NCBI GenBank assembly: GCA_001657395.1
Contig: LYSY01000006.1
Span: 229,152-293,151 of the forward strand
Reading direction: 5' to 3'
DNA length: 64,000 nucleotides
DNA from: Rhodospirillales bacterium BBD 1991-14
GTDB taxonomy: Bacteria; Pseudomonadota; Alphaproteobacteria; Kiloniellales; Kiloniellaceae
In this document: positions 31,926 to 41,034 of the stretch, in pieces
Numbering within the stretch: the first letter of the stretch is position 1
Layout: every line of letters starts with the position of its first letter
Translations under genes and position numbers: made by a program
Notes under the pieces: generated by a model
Database searches by the model: none
Told to the model about the DNA's origin: nothing
The model's input: only the letters and a program-made list of their open reading frames with translations

Positions 31926-34900
31926 TCGGAAGCGGGCCCTGCCACGCTCTCCGGTTCAGTCGGGGCCGGTTTCTCGTCCCGGCCTTTCTTTCCACCGGCG
32001 CGCTCGCTTACCCGCTGCATGATGACATAGAACACGGGGGTGAAGACCAGCGACATCACCGTCGCGGCGGTCATACCGCCAACCACGGCGGTACCGATGG
32101 CCTGGCGGCTGGCGGCTCCGGCGCCGCTGGCCACCACCAGCGGCATGAAGCCGGCGATGGAGGAGATGGCAGTCATCAAGATCGGGCGAAAGCGAAGCTT
32201 GGCCGCCGAGGCGGCGGCCTCCAGGATCGACCTGCCGGCCTCCCGCTCGGCCTTGGCGAACTCGACGATCAGGATGGCGTTCTTGCTGGCCAGGCCGATC
32301 AGCAGGACAATGCCGATCTGGGTGTAGACGTTGTTGTCGAACTGTCGTGCCACCAGCGCGCCGATGGTGCCAAGGAGGGCAAGGGGCACCACCAGGATGA
32401 CCGCCGCCGGCATTGTCCAGCTTTCGTATTGCGCCGCCAGCACCAGGAAGACCAGGACGATGGCCAGGGCGAAAACCAGGATTGCCTCGGAGCCGACCTG
32501 CTTCTCCTGGAAGGACATGCCGGTCCATTCGAATCCCATACCCGCCGGCAGCTTCGTCTCGGCCAGTTGTTCCATCAGGCTGAGCGCCTGGCCGGAGGAA
32601 AAGCCCGGTGCCGCCTGACCGGTGATCGAAGCGCTGGGGTAGAGGTTGTACCGCAGCACCGTCTGGGGGCCCAGGATCTCGTCCACCGCGACCAGGGTGC
32701 CCAGCGGTACCATCTCGCCGGCGGCATTGCGCACGTCGAGCTGGCGGATGTCCTCCGGCTTGACGCGGAACCTGTGGTCCGCCTGCACCTTTACCTGCCA
32801 GGTGCGCCCGAACTTGTTGAAGTCGTTCACGTAGGCCGAGCCGAGGTAAGTCTGCAGGGTGCCGAAGACCTCGTCGAGGGAGATCTCCAGGGACTTGGCC
32901 ATGGTGCGGTCGACCTCGGCGAAGAGCTGCGGCACGTCGGCGCGGAAGGTGGTGTTGAGGTTGGTCAGACCCGATTGCGCGTTGCCGTCGGCCAGGATTT
33001 CCTGAGACATCCGTTGCAGTTCCTGGAGGCCGCGCGCCTGCCGGTCCTGAAGCTGCATCTGAAAGCCGCCTGAAACCCCTAGGCCGGGGATGGCCGGGGG
33101 TGGGAAGGCAAAGGCGATCGCTTCCTGAATCTGGGACAGTTCCTGCTGCAGGCGTCCCAGGATAGCGCCTTGGGAGAGGGCCGGCTCCAGCCGCTCGCCC
33201 CAGGGTGTCATGGTGACGAAGACCGTTGCCGCGTTGGAGGCGTTGGTGCCGTCGATTATAGAGAAGCCGCCGAGGGAGACCCAGTCCGCCAGGCCTGGAA
33301 TGTCTGCCAGGATGGCGTCGATGCGATCCAGCACCTCGTTGGTCCGCTCCAGCGCCGCGGCGTTGGGGAGCTGGGCCGAGATGATCACATAGCCCTGATC
33401 CTCGACCGGCAGGAATGCCGTCGGCAGCTGTTGGAACTGCCAGCCGGTGAAGCCGCCGAGCGCGACGAACAGCAGCATCATGACCGCGGTTATCCGTGTC
33501 AGCTTTTTGGTCAGGCCCATGTAGGCGTTTTCCGAGGCCGCGAAGACCCGGTCGAAGCCGCGAAAGAAGGCGTTCTTGCGCGCCTTTTGCGGTCTCAGCA
33601 GCAGGGCTGCCAGAGCCGGGGCCATGGTGAGTGCGTTGACCGAACTGAAGACGGTCGCCACGGCAATGGTGATGGCGAACTGGCGATACATCTGCCCGGT
33701 GATCCCGGGCAGGAAGGCGGCCGGAATGAAGACCGCCAGCAGGACCAGGGTGGTGGCGATCACCGGGCCGGAGACCTCGCTCATCGCCTCGATGGCGGCG
33801 TCCATGGCCGAGAGACCGTTGTCGATCTTCACCGCCGTGGCCTCGACCACCACGATGGCGTCGTCGACCACGATGCCGATGGCCAGGACGATACCGAAGA
33901 GGGTGAGCATGTTGAGTGAATAACCTAGCGCTCCCATCACCGCGAAGGTGCCGATCAGCGAGACCGGGATGGTGATCGCCGGGATGATGGTGGCGCGCCA
34001 GTCCTGGAGGAAGAGGAAGAGCACCAGGAAGACCAGTCCCGCCGCCTGGAACAGGGTCACATAGACCTCCTGGATCGAGGTCCTGACGAAGATCGTCGTG
34101 TCGTAGGGGATTTCGTAGTACATGCCCTGCGGGAAGCGCTGACTCATCTCCTCCATGGCCTGGCGGACGTCGCTGGCCACGGCGATGGCATTGGCGCCGG
34201 GCAGCTGATAGATCCCGATCGAGGCGGAGGGGATACCGGAGAGGCGCGAGGTGATGTCGTAGCTCTTGCCACCCAGTTCCACCCGGGCAATGTCCTTCAG
34301 ATAGGTGATGCCGCCATCGGCGCCGTATTTGATAATGATGTCTTCGAACTGTTCGATCTCGGTCAGACGGCCCAGCACGTTCACCGAAAGCTGGAAAGAC
34401 TGGCCGCTGGGGGCCGGCGGCTGGCCGATCTGCCCGGCGGCCACCTGGACGTTCTGCTCGCGGATAGCGGCGACCACGTCCTGCGTCGTCAGGCCCCGTG
34501 ACTTCAGTGCCGTCGGGTCCAGCCAGACGCGCATGGAGTAATCGCTGGCAGGAAAGACGAAGACCTCGCCGACGCCATCGATCCGGCTCAGCGTGTCGCG
34601 CAGGTTGAGGGTGGCGTAGTTGCTGAGGAAGAGCTCGTCGTAGCGGTTGCCCTCGGAGAGCAGTGCGGCAAAGAGAATGATGTTGCTGGATTGCTTCTTG
34701 GTGTTGACGCCCTGGCGGACAACCTCCTCTGGCAGATTGGGCTCGGCCAGAGCAACCCGGTTCTGAACCAGGATCTGCGACAGGTCCAGATCGCTGCCGA
34801 CCTCGAAAGTGACCGTCAGGGTATAGGAGCCGTCGCTGGCACTGGTCGAAGACATGTAGATCATGCCTTCGACGCCGTTGACCTGTTGCTCGATCGGTGC

Positions 34901-35089
34901 TGCAACGGTTTCGGCCACCACCTCGGCGCTGGCGCCGGGATAGACGGCGGAGACCTGAACCGTCGGCGGCGTGATCTCCGGGTACTGCTCGATCGGCAGG
35001 ACGCCCAGGGTGACGATGCCGGCGATGACGATGACGATGGAAATCACCGAGGCGAAGATTGGCCGTCGGATGAAGAAGGCAGAGAACAC
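31922..35089 (-). CDS. RND multidrug efflux permease (HAE1 family)
   Basis: A 1055-residue inner-membrane proton/drug antiporter of the AcrB/MexB type. It begins FFIRRPIFASVISIVIVIAG (TM1). TM4 carries the proton-relay Asp pair in GIVVDDAIVVVEA, and TM10 has the Lys in ASKNAILIVEFAK. Large periplasmic loops follow TM1 and TM7. The GTG start at 35089 lies 15 bases after the adaptor gene, so the two are one operon. There is no outer-membrane channel gene or local TetR regulator, so a shared TolC-like partner is implied. Substrate range unknown. Confidence 0.93.
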   Translation of the reverse strand: MFSAFFIRRPIFASVISIVIVIAGIVTLGVLPIEQYPEITPPTVQVSAVYPGASAEVVAETVAAPIEQQVNGVEGMIYMSSTSASDGSYTLTVTFEVGSDLDLSQILVQNRVALAEPNLPEEVVRQGVNTKKQSSNIILFAALLSEGNRYDELFLSNYATLNLRDTLSRIDGVGEVFVFPASDYSMRVWLDPTALKSRGLTTQDVVAAIREQNVQVAAGQIGQPPAPSGQSFQLSVNVLGRLTEIEQFEDIIIKYGADGGITYLKDIARVELGGKSYDITSRLSGIPSASIGIYQLPGANAIAVASDVRQAMEEMSQRFPQGMYYEIPYDTTIFVRTSIQEVYVTLFQAAGLVFLVLFLFLQDWRATIIPAITIPVSLIGTFAVMGALGYSLNMLTLFGIVLAIGIVVDDAIVVVEATAVKIDNGLSAMDAAIEAMSEVSGPVIATTLVLLAVFIPAAFLPGITGQMYRQFAITIAVATVFSSVNALTMAPALAALLLRPQKARKNAFFRGFDRVFAASENAYMGLTKKLTRITAVMMLLFVALGGFTGWQFQQLPTAFLPVEDQGYVIISAQLPNAAALERTNEVLDRIDAILADIPGLADWVSLGGFSIIDGTNASNAATVFVTMTPWGERLEPALSQGAILGRLQQELSQIQEAIAFAFPPPAIPGLGVSGGFQMQLQDRQARGLQELQRMSQEILADGNAQSGLTNLNTTFRADVPQLFAEVDRTMAKSLEISLDEVFGTLQTYLGSAYVNDFNKFGRTWQVKVQADHRFRVKPEDIRQLDVRNAAGEMVPLGTLVAVDEILGPQTVLRYNLYPSASITGQAAPGFSSGQALSLMEQLAETKLPAGMGFEWTGMSFQEKQVGSEAILVFALAIVLVFLVLAAQYESWTMPAAVILVVPLALLGTIGALVARQFDNNVYTQIGIVLLIGLASKNAILIVEFAKAEREAGRSILEAAASAAKLRFRPILMTAISSIAGFMPLVVASGAGAASRQAIGTAVVGGMTAATVMSLVFTPVFYVIMQRVSERAGGKKGRDEKPAPTEPESVAGPASD

Positions 35090-35104
35090 TGCGGCTGCCC
35101 CCCG

Positions 35105-36334
35105 CTATTGCGTTGCGGTCTCGGAAGCGCGGCCTGGCGCCGCGCCCTGGCTGAGCTGCTGGCGCGCGGCGGTCAGGGCCGTGGCGGTGAAGTCCGCCAT
35201 GTCTGCCTCCTCGGGCGTGACTGTCGACCCGCCGCGCACCCTTTGAAGGCCGACCACGACGACCCTTTCATCGTTGGCCAGGCCCTCTTCGATCACCCGC
35301 ATGCCGTCGATCAGCTGGCCGATCCTCACGCTGCGCTTCTCGATGACGTTCTCCTCGCCCAGGACATAGAGGTAGCGGCCTGTCTGATCGAGGCCGATGG
35401 CCCGCTCGGTGACCAACGGCATGTCCGGTCGTTCCGCCGCGGCGACGCGCAGCCGCGCAAAGAGCCCGGAGATCAGCGCCGGGATCGGCCCCGGATTTTC
35501 GAAGCTGGCGCGCAGCTGCAGGGTCCCTGTCTCGGGATTGAGTGCGGACTCGGCGAAGTCCAGCGAACCCTTGTAGACGAAATCCGTCTGGTCCGCTGTC
35601 GACATCTCCACCGACACGGTCTCGCGCATTTCCGCTTCGTTGGTAACGCCGGCATCGATCGCGGTCGCCCGATAGGCGGCCCGGGCCACCAGCAGATCGC
35701 GTTCGTTGATCGAGAAGTAGACATACATTGGATTGCTGTCGGTAATCGTGGCCAGCAGCGTCGCGTCACTCTCACCCACAAGATTGCCGGTGTCGACAAG
35801 GTTGCGCCCGATGCGCCCGGTGATCGGCGCGCGGATGTCGGTGTACTCCAGGTCCAGTTCGGCCTGGCGCAGCGCTGCCTGTTTCACTGCGACCTCTGCC
35901 GTGGCCGAGCGTGCGGCGGCCTCTGCCTCGTCCAGTGTAGCCTGCGAGACGTTGCCGCGCTGGATCAGGGTTTCGGCGCGCTCCAGGGCTCTGTCGGCCT
36001 CGATCTTCAACGCATTTGCGCTTTCCAGCTGCGCCTTGGCAATCTCTACCTCGGCGATGTATTCGCGCTGGTCGATCATGAAAAGCGGGTCGCCCGCCTG
36101 CACGTCGGTGCCCGGGCCGAAGGTCATCTCGACGAGTTCCCCGGGCACCCGGGCGCGCACGTCGACCACCGCGGCCGCCTGGGTGATGCCGGTGAAGTAG
36201 AGGTAGTCGGTGATGTTCTGGACCAGGGGGGCGGCGACCTTGACCTTAGGTGGCGGCGGTTCGACGTAGGTGTTGCTTTCGCCGCAGGCCGCGAGCGCCA
36301 GAACGGCAAGGCAAGCCGGCAATAGACGCTTCAT
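35105..36334 (-). CDS. RND efflux periplasmic adaptor lipoprotein
   Basis: A 409-residue membrane fusion protein (AcrA/MexA type). It starts with a lipoprotein signal peptide ending in the lipobox LAAC (Cys17). Residues 45-100 and 160-200 make the split lipoyl domain (GELVEMTFGPGTDVQAGDPL and DIRAPITGRIGRNLVDTG), flanking a coiled-coil hairpin rich in Ala/Glu/Lys. Beta-barrel and membrane-proximal domains follow. A good Shine-Dalgarno (CAGGGAGC) precedes the ATG. It is the first gene of the two-gene pump operon. Confidence 0.92.
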   Translation of the reverse strand: MKRLLPACLAVLALAACGESNTYVEPPPPKVKVAAPLVQNITDYLYFTGITQAAAVVDVRARVPGELVEMTFGPGTDVQAGDPLFMIDQREYIAEVEIAKAQLESANALKIEADRALERAETLIQRGNVSQATLDEAEAAARSATAEVAVKQAALRQAELDLEYTDIRAPITGRIGRNLVDTGNLVGESDATLLATITDSNPMYVYFSINERDLLVARAAYRATAIDAGVTNEAEMRETVSVEMSTADQTDFVYKGSLDFAESALNPETGTLQLRASFENPGPIPALISGLFARLRVAAAERPDMPLVTERAIGLDQTGRYLYVLGEENVIEKRSVRIGQLIDGMRVIEEGLANDERVVVVGLQRVRGGSTVTPEEADMADFTATALTAARQQLSQGAAPGRASETATQ

Positions 36335-36495
36335 GCTCCCTGTCCCTCGTTCGCCTTCCTGAGGCCGCCAGCATAGCGCAGCGTCCTTGTCGCTGGCTAC
36401 GGCTCATCACATCGCGCGGGCAATTCGGAGGTTCTCAAACGATCGGAACCGATAAGAAGCCTTCGCCCTGCAGCATGGGGTTCGGCGCGCTCCGC

Positions 36496-36894
36496 TCAGA
36501 CATCCTCACCGAAAAACAGCAGGCAGCCGTCAGGGTCTTTCACGTGGAACTCGCGCATGCCGTAGGGTTGATTGAAGGGCGGGCGCAGCCGATCCTCCGG
36601 TAGGGTCTCAAGCTTGGCCCGCAGATCCTCGTAGAGGGCATTGAGGCCGCGAACGTGGAAGTAGATCGCGATGTTGTTGGCGGTGGCCTCCAGGGCCTTC
36701 GGGTCGTCGCAGTGGAGCAGCTGCAGGCCGACGGCCGGTTCGCGCATGACGATGGCGATGCTGGCGTCCTCGGCCAGGAATCGGGTCTCGAACCCCAGGG
36801 TATCGGTGTAGAAGGCGACGCTGCGCTCCACGTCGCTGACCGGCACGATGGTCATGGCGCTCTCGATGACCGGCCGTGTTTCAGTTTCCAGCAT
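36496..36894 (-). CDS. VOC family (glyoxalase/bleomycin resistance-like) protein
   Basis: A 132-residue protein of two beta-alpha-beta-beta-beta modules: IVPVSDVERSVAFYTDTLGF then IAIYFHVRGLNALYEDLRAK and REFHVKDPDGCLLFFGEDV. VOC proteins bind a metal and act as lyases, isomerases or antibiotic-binding proteins; no substrate can be named. The ATG at 36894 begins right before the fold; a longer frame to 36999 is open without homology. Confidence 0.82.
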   Translation of the reverse strand: MLETETRPVIESAMTIVPVSDVERSVAFYTDTLGFETRFLAEDASIAIVMREPAVGLQLLHCDDPKALEATANNIAIYFHVRGLNALYEDLRAKLETLPEDRLRPPFNQPYGMREFHVKDPDGCLLFFGEDV

Positions 36895-36975
36895 CCTTCG
36901 CCCCCTTATCGAAGCCTTAACCCTGACCCTATCAAATAGGGGACGGTCGATGTCATCAACAGCCATTTGTTTCAA

Positions 36976-37299
36976 ATGCCGGATTACGCCGCCATCCAAG
37001 GGCAGGACCTGGGCAGGCTGCCGCGCTTCTGTGTCGTGCTGCGCGGAGAGTATCTCTCCGTCCCGGGCGAATCAGGTGACGACGAGCAGTTGGGGTTCTA
37101 TGTCGTACGCACGGTGGCCGCAGGCGACCAGACGACGGCCGAGAAGCTTGCCCTCTTCGATCTGGAGGCGGAAATCCGCATGAAGGGTATGGGTCCGGTG
37201 CCCGACATCATGGAGATCGACAAGAGCCAGCGCCTCGACGACGATCAGGATGACGTCAACAGCGGCTTTATTCTCTACCCCGCAGAGCAGACGCCTTAA
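36976..37299 (+). CDS. Hypothetical protein, 107 residues
   Basis: I do not recognise this protein. It is acidic, with two strand-like stretches (FCVVLRGEYLSV and LGFYVVRTVAAGDQTTAEKL), a segment DLEAEIRMKGMGPVPDIMEI, and an Asp-rich tail (DDDQDDVNSGFILYP). No signal peptide or TM segment. The ATG at 36976 is preferred over a TTG at 36967, but neither has a clear ribosome site. Its TAA stop shares the TTAA palindrome with the stop of the convergent serine hydrolase gene. The Asp-rich composition and lack of a competing gene on the other strand support it as real. Confidence 0.55.
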   Translation: MPDYAAIQGQDLGRLPRFCVVLRGEYLSVPGESGDDEQLGFYVVRTVAAGDQTTAEKLALFDLEAEIRMKGMGPVPDIMEIDKSQRLDDDQDDVNSGFILYPAEQTP

Positions 37300-38426
37300 C
37301 CGGGTGCGAGCAGGCGCAGGATCGCCGGCACCAGGGAGGAGGCCGGACGCTGCAGGGAAAAGACGCCCGCCGCATCGCTCTGGTTCTCCGTGCCGCAGAT
37401 GACCGCGTCGGCGGCCGGCCAGTACAGCATAAAGCTCTTCAGGAAGCCGGTGTGACCCCAGAGTTCACCGAAACCCGGCGCGCCGAGGTCCTCGAGATTG
37501 AAGTGGCGCATGCCCAGACCGTAGGAGACTCCGCGTTCCCCGGTGGCGCGCCAGGCCATCATGTGCTGGCGGCTTCTGGGGTCGCGAAAGATCCTGTCCT
37601 CCGCAAAGGCGCGCAGAAAGCGTGCGAGGTCCGCTGCGGTGGTTACCAGGCCACCGCCCGCCCAGTCGGCTGAGATGCTGCGCATACCGCCGTAGTGAAG
37701 AGCGCCCACGTAGGGCTGCGAGACCACTGCGGCCGTGAAGCTCGGCGGTGCTTCGCGGAACAGCATGTAGGTCTCGTTCATACGCAGGGGGCGGAAGATC
37801 CTGTCGCGGTAGGCCTGGTGCAGGGGCATGCCGGTTACGGCTTCGATCACCAGTCCGGCGAGCACAAAGCCCGTATCGCAATAGTGCCAGCCGCCGGCGG
37901 GGGCAAAGTGGGCGGTCAGGTGCTCCCGGGTCCAGTCGATGACCTCCGGTGGCTGCCAGAGCCGCTCCGGGTCTTCCATGAGTTCGGCCATGAAGGGCGA
38001 GCGGCCGTCCTCGAGAGGCTTTCCATCGCCGAAACAGTCTGCGAGACCGCTGGTGTGTCCCAGCAGTTGGCGCAGTGTTACGAAACGTCCGCGGTCGAGG
38101 CCGCGGACGACATGCAGGCCGCTGAGCAAGGCATTGGGCAGGTAGGCGCCGATACCACGGTCGAGATCGAGTGCGCCCTCCTCGGCGAGCAGCAGGCAGA
38201 GCGTGGCGGTGAACATCTTGGTGATGCTGGCTGCGTGAAAGGCATCGCCCGGCCGCAGCGGCGCGCCCGAGACCCGATCCCGCAGCCCGGCTGCGCCGGC
38301 CCAGGTGAAGCCGGGCGACTCCACGCGCAGCAGAGCGCCGGGCACGGCTTTTTGCAACGTGACGCTTCTGTACAGAAGGCGTTGAAAGGCCTCTTCTTTC
38401 TCGATGGCCTGCAGTGGTATTGCCAT
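37296..38426 (-). CDS. Serine hydrolase of the beta-lactamase (class C-like) family
   Basis: A 376-residue penicillin-binding-protein-like serine hydrolase. The SxxK nucleophile motif is S67-I-T-K70, and a Y-x-[ND]-like motif is Y182-C-D. HTSGL at about 124 is also characteristic. No signal peptide is evident, so it is probably cytoplasmic, like esterase EstB-type members. Its Shine-Dalgarno AGGAG overlaps the stop codon of the upstream cysteine synthase-glutaredoxin gene 7 bases away, so it belongs to the same operon. Confidence 0.85.
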   Translation of the reverse strand: MAIPLQAIEKEEAFQRLLYRSVTLQKAVPGALLRVESPGFTWAGAAGLRDRVSGAPLRPGDAFHAASITKMFTATLCLLLAEEGALDLDRGIGAYLPNALLSGLHVVRGLDRGRFVTLRQLLGHTSGLADCFGDGKPLEDGRSPFMAELMEDPERLWQPPEVIDWTREHLTAHFAPAGGWHYCDTGFVLAGLVIEAVTGMPLHQAYRDRIFRPLRMNETYMLFREAPPSFTAAVVSQPYVGALHYGGMRSISADWAGGGLVTTAADLARFLRAFAEDRIFRDPRSRQHMMAWRATGERGVSYGLGMRHFNLEDLGAPGFGELWGHTGFLKSFMLYWPAADAVICGTENQSDAAGVFSLQRPASSLVPAILRLLAPG

Positions 38427-38433
38427 AGCGCTC

Positions 38434-39975
38434 CTAGGCGTCTTGTGCCTCTCCCGAATGTTGGCGTTGACGCGGCTGGACCCAGGAGGGAAAGAGCTCC
38501 TTGGGGTTCAAATCGAGGTCTGTCCTGAAGGTGACCTTGGCATCGGACAGCAGGGCCCGGAGGCTGCCGTCTTCGTAGGCTTCGAAGAGTTCGGTGCAGC
38601 CGCCGATAAAGCGCCCGCCGACGAAGATCTGTGGAATGGTGACGCAGCCGGTGCGAGCGTTGAGGGCCCGGCGGATCCGGCCGCCCAGGTCGTCAGCCTG
38701 CAGGGCGACCGAGTCCAGATCGACGGAGCGATAGGGGATCTGAAGCCTTGCGAAAAAGCGCCGCACGGACCAGCAGAACTCGCACCACTCCAGTGCGAAC
38801 ATGACCACCGGCTCCGTCGGGTCGCCGATCGCCTGCGCCAGATAGGCCGTCGCCTCGGCATCGCTCTCCTCGGCGGGCTTCGCGGCAGCGCCGTTGGCGG
38901 TCTGCTGGGCGGGGGCACCGGGCGCCACGCTGTCGAAGCGCGCCGAGGGCGTGGTGCGGGAAAGGGCGACCTCTTCCTCGGTCATGTCCTCCGGGATATC
39001 CTCGAACAGCATCGTGCTGAGGTAGCGCTCGCCGGTATCGGGCAGCATGCAGAGCACCGTGCTGCCGGCCGGCGCGGTGCGGCAGACCTCCAGCGCGCCG
39101 GCCAGGGTTGCGCCGCCGCTGATCCCGGTGAAGATGCCCTCCTCGCGCGCCAGAGCGCGCGACAGGCGCAGGGCTTCGTTGCCATCCACCGGGATGATCC
39201 GGTCGACGTGCCTGGCGTCCAGGGCCGCTTCGGTCAGACGCGGAATGAAGTCCGGGCTCCAGCCCTGCATCAGGTGCGGGCGGAAATGCGGATGGCTGGC
39301 GCTGGGGCTGCCGTCGGCGTTGCGCTGCTGGCTTATGCCGCTGCCCAGGACCTGGGCGTTGTCCGGTTCGCAGACAACCACCTTGGTCTGCGGGCTCTCC
39401 GCCGCCAGGACGCGGGCGACGCCCTTCAGGGTTCCGCCGGTGCCGGAGCCGGTCACCCAGTAGTCGAGACCGCCATCTGCGAAGTCGGCGAGAATCTCCT
39501 GTGCGGTCGTGCGCGAATGCATCTCGGCATTGGCCTCGTTTTCGAACTGGCGGCAGAGAAACCAGCCATGGGTCTCCGCCAGCTCCTCGGCTTTGATCAG
39601 CATGCCGCTGCCTTTTTCCGCAGCCGGCGTCAGCACCACCTTGGCGCCGAAGAAGCGCAGCAGCTTGCGGCGCTCGACGCTGAAGTTCTCGGCCATGGTG
39701 ACCACCAGGGGATAGCCCTTGCTGGCGCAGACCATGGCCAGACCGATTCCGGTGTTGCCGCTGGTCGCCTCGATGACTGTCTGGCCGGGCTTCAACAAGC
39801 CGCGCCGTTCGGCATCTTCGATCACGCCCAGGGCCAGGCGGTCCTTCACTGAGGCCATCGGGTTGAAGGCTTCCAGTTTGGCGTAGAGCTTCACGCCGTC
39901 CGGTCCCAGTTTGCGAATGCGCACGGCCGGTGTGCGCCCGATCGTCTCCAGTATGCTCTCGTATCGACGGCTCAT
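38434..39975 (-). CDS. Cysteine synthase fused to a C-terminal glutaredoxin
   Basis: A 513-residue two-domain protein. Residues 1 to about 310 are an O-acetylserine sulfhydrylase/CBS-like PLP enzyme: PLP lysine K44 in ASVKDRLALG, substrate loop TSGNTG (71-76), phosphate loop GSGTGGTL. A linker rich in Ala/Glu (about 320-380) leads to a glutaredoxin domain with active site CEFC (398-401), cis-Pro motif TIPQIFVGG and GGCTELFEAYEDG. The tail (about 480-513) is polar. The fusion would couple sulfur incorporation to glutathione or thiol redox, perhaps to supply sulfide from a bound persulfide or to reactivate the enzyme. It lies downstream of a diiron protein gene and an alpha/beta hydrolase gene. 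Ordinary CysK is about 310 residues without this domain. Confidence 0.9.
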   Translation of the reverse strand: MSRRYESILETIGRTPAVRIRKLGPDGVKLYAKLEAFNPMASVKDRLALGVIEDAERRGLLKPGQTVIEATSGNTGIGLAMVCASKGYPLVVTMAENFSVERRKLLRFFGAKVVLTPAAEKGSGMLIKAEELAETHGWFLCRQFENEANAEMHSRTTAQEILADFADGGLDYWVTGSGTGGTLKGVARVLAAESPQTKVVVCEPDNAQVLGSGISQQRNADGSPSASHPHFRPHLMQGWSPDFIPRLTEAALDARHVDRIIPVDGNEALRLSRALAREEGIFTGISGGATLAGALEVCRTAPAGSTVLCMLPDTGERYLSTMLFEDIPEDMTEEEVALSRTTPSARFDSVAPGAPAQQTANGAAAKPAEESDAEATAYLAQAIGDPTEPVVMFALEWCEFCWSVRRFFARLQIPYRSVDLDSVALQADDLGGRIRRALNARTGCVTIPQIFVGGRFIGGCTELFEAYEDGSLRALLSDAKVTFRTDLDLNPKELFPSWVQPRQRQHSGEAQDA

Positions 39976-40002
39976 TGATCATCCCCAAGTTATGTGCGTC
40001 GA

Positions 40003-40033
40003 GGCGGGCCGCAGCTTCTGCCGGCGGCCCGCC
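40003..40033. terminator. Perfect 10-bp stem-loop between the diiron and cysK-grx genes
   Basis: GGCGGGCCGC (40003-40012) and GCGGCCCGCC (40024-40033) with an 11-nt loop. It sits 30 bases beyond the diiron gene stop and 28 bases before the CysK-glutaredoxin start, on the minus strand. No T-tract, so partial termination or mRNA end protection within the operon is likely. Confidence 0.5.
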
Positions 40034-40062
40034 CTCGTCCGTCAGTAAGTTTTCTGCTGAGT

Positions 40063-41013
40063 CTAGGCGTCCATCAGCGGACTGAGTGCCTGGTTCACGC
40101 GCTGCGCCTGCGCTTCGGTGATGAGGTCGCCGAGAATGCGCTGGAACGGGCGGTGCTGGGCGCCGGAAAGGATGTACTGCCAGCGGTAGGCCTTCAGCAC
40201 GCCTGCGCCGACGGCCTCCTGCTCGGCTCTGTCCAGGCTGCGTCCGCAGGTCTCCAGGAAATAGCGGGTATCCTCGGCCGCCTGGAGCTGCAGCAAGCCG
40301 TCGACGGCGCCGACAAGAGCGATGAAGTCATCGACGGCCTTGTCGCGTTCCGCATCGCTCAGTCTTGCATCGAGGCGGCGCAGCTCCAGCTCGTCCATGA
40401 TCGCGTGCTGGCTCTCTTCCTTCCAATGGAACAGGAAGACGTCCTTGAACAGGGGCGAAAGGCTCTCGTCCGGCTCCAGGCTCTCGCGGTAATGCAGTTG
40501 TGTGAAGAGTTCGATGTGGAGGGTCAGCATCAGCACTGCCCAGGATTCCATACTGAGGACGGCCGCGGCGATGGCGTCCGGATCGCCGGCCTGTTTGTAG
40601 CCCGGGGGCATCTGCTCCTCGGTCAGCGCCTCGATGCGGCGGAAAAGCTCCTGGTGCTTCAGCTCTTCTTCGCTGAAGCGGACCAGGGCTTCCAGTGCGG
40701 TCTGGTCGCCCAGGGCATGGGCACGGCTGAGATCGAGAACCTTGGCATTGATGAAGCGCTCCACCAGCCCGAAGATGTAGGCATAGGTGCGGCCTTGGAT
40801 CTGGCTCAGGAAGCGTTGTTCGGCGGTGGTGAGGAAGCCCAGCTCCTGGACCTTGCTCAGACCCTGGGGCAGGAATGTCTCGTCCAGGTCGAAGGCGCGC
40901 CCGCGAATCACGTCGCGATCGATGTCCCAGTTGACACGCTTGGAGGCTTCGATACAGCGTGCAAAACGCGCGCGGTCGCTATCGGCAATCTGGGTTTCGG
41001 TGTGGATCTGCAT
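40063..41013 (-). CDS. Ferritin-like diiron protein of unknown function
   Basis: A 316-residue all-helical protein with two copies of an E-x31-ExxH pattern: E85 (GLVERF) to E117-x-x-H120 (EEELKHQ), and E168 (HIELF) to E200-x-x-H203 (KEESQHAIMDE). Both glutamates sit exactly 32 residues before the ExxH glutamate, the pattern of a four-helix carboxylate-bridged diiron site. This makes an oxygenase, oxidase or peroxidase likely, as in AurF-type N-oxygenases, but I cannot name the family. It starts with ATG after AGGAG, 21 bases past the alpha/beta hydrolase gene, so they are co-transcribed. Confidence 0.7.
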   Translation of the reverse strand: MQIHTETQIADSDRARFARCIEASKRVNWDIDRDVIRGRAFDLDETFLPQGLSKVQELGFLTTAEQRFLSQIQGRTYAYIFGLVERFINAKVLDLSRAHALGDQTALEALVRFSEEELKHQELFRRIEALTEEQMPPGYKQAGDPDAIAAAVLSMESWAVLMLTLHIELFTQLHYRESLEPDESLSPLFKDVFLFHWKEESQHAIMDELELRRLDARLSDAERDKAVDDFIALVGAVDGLLQLQAAEDTRYFLETCGRSLDRAEQEAVGAGVLKAYRWQYILSGAQHRPFQRILGDLITEAQAQRVNQALSPLMDA

Positions 41014-41034
41014 GGTTGTCTCCTGAGTCTCGGA

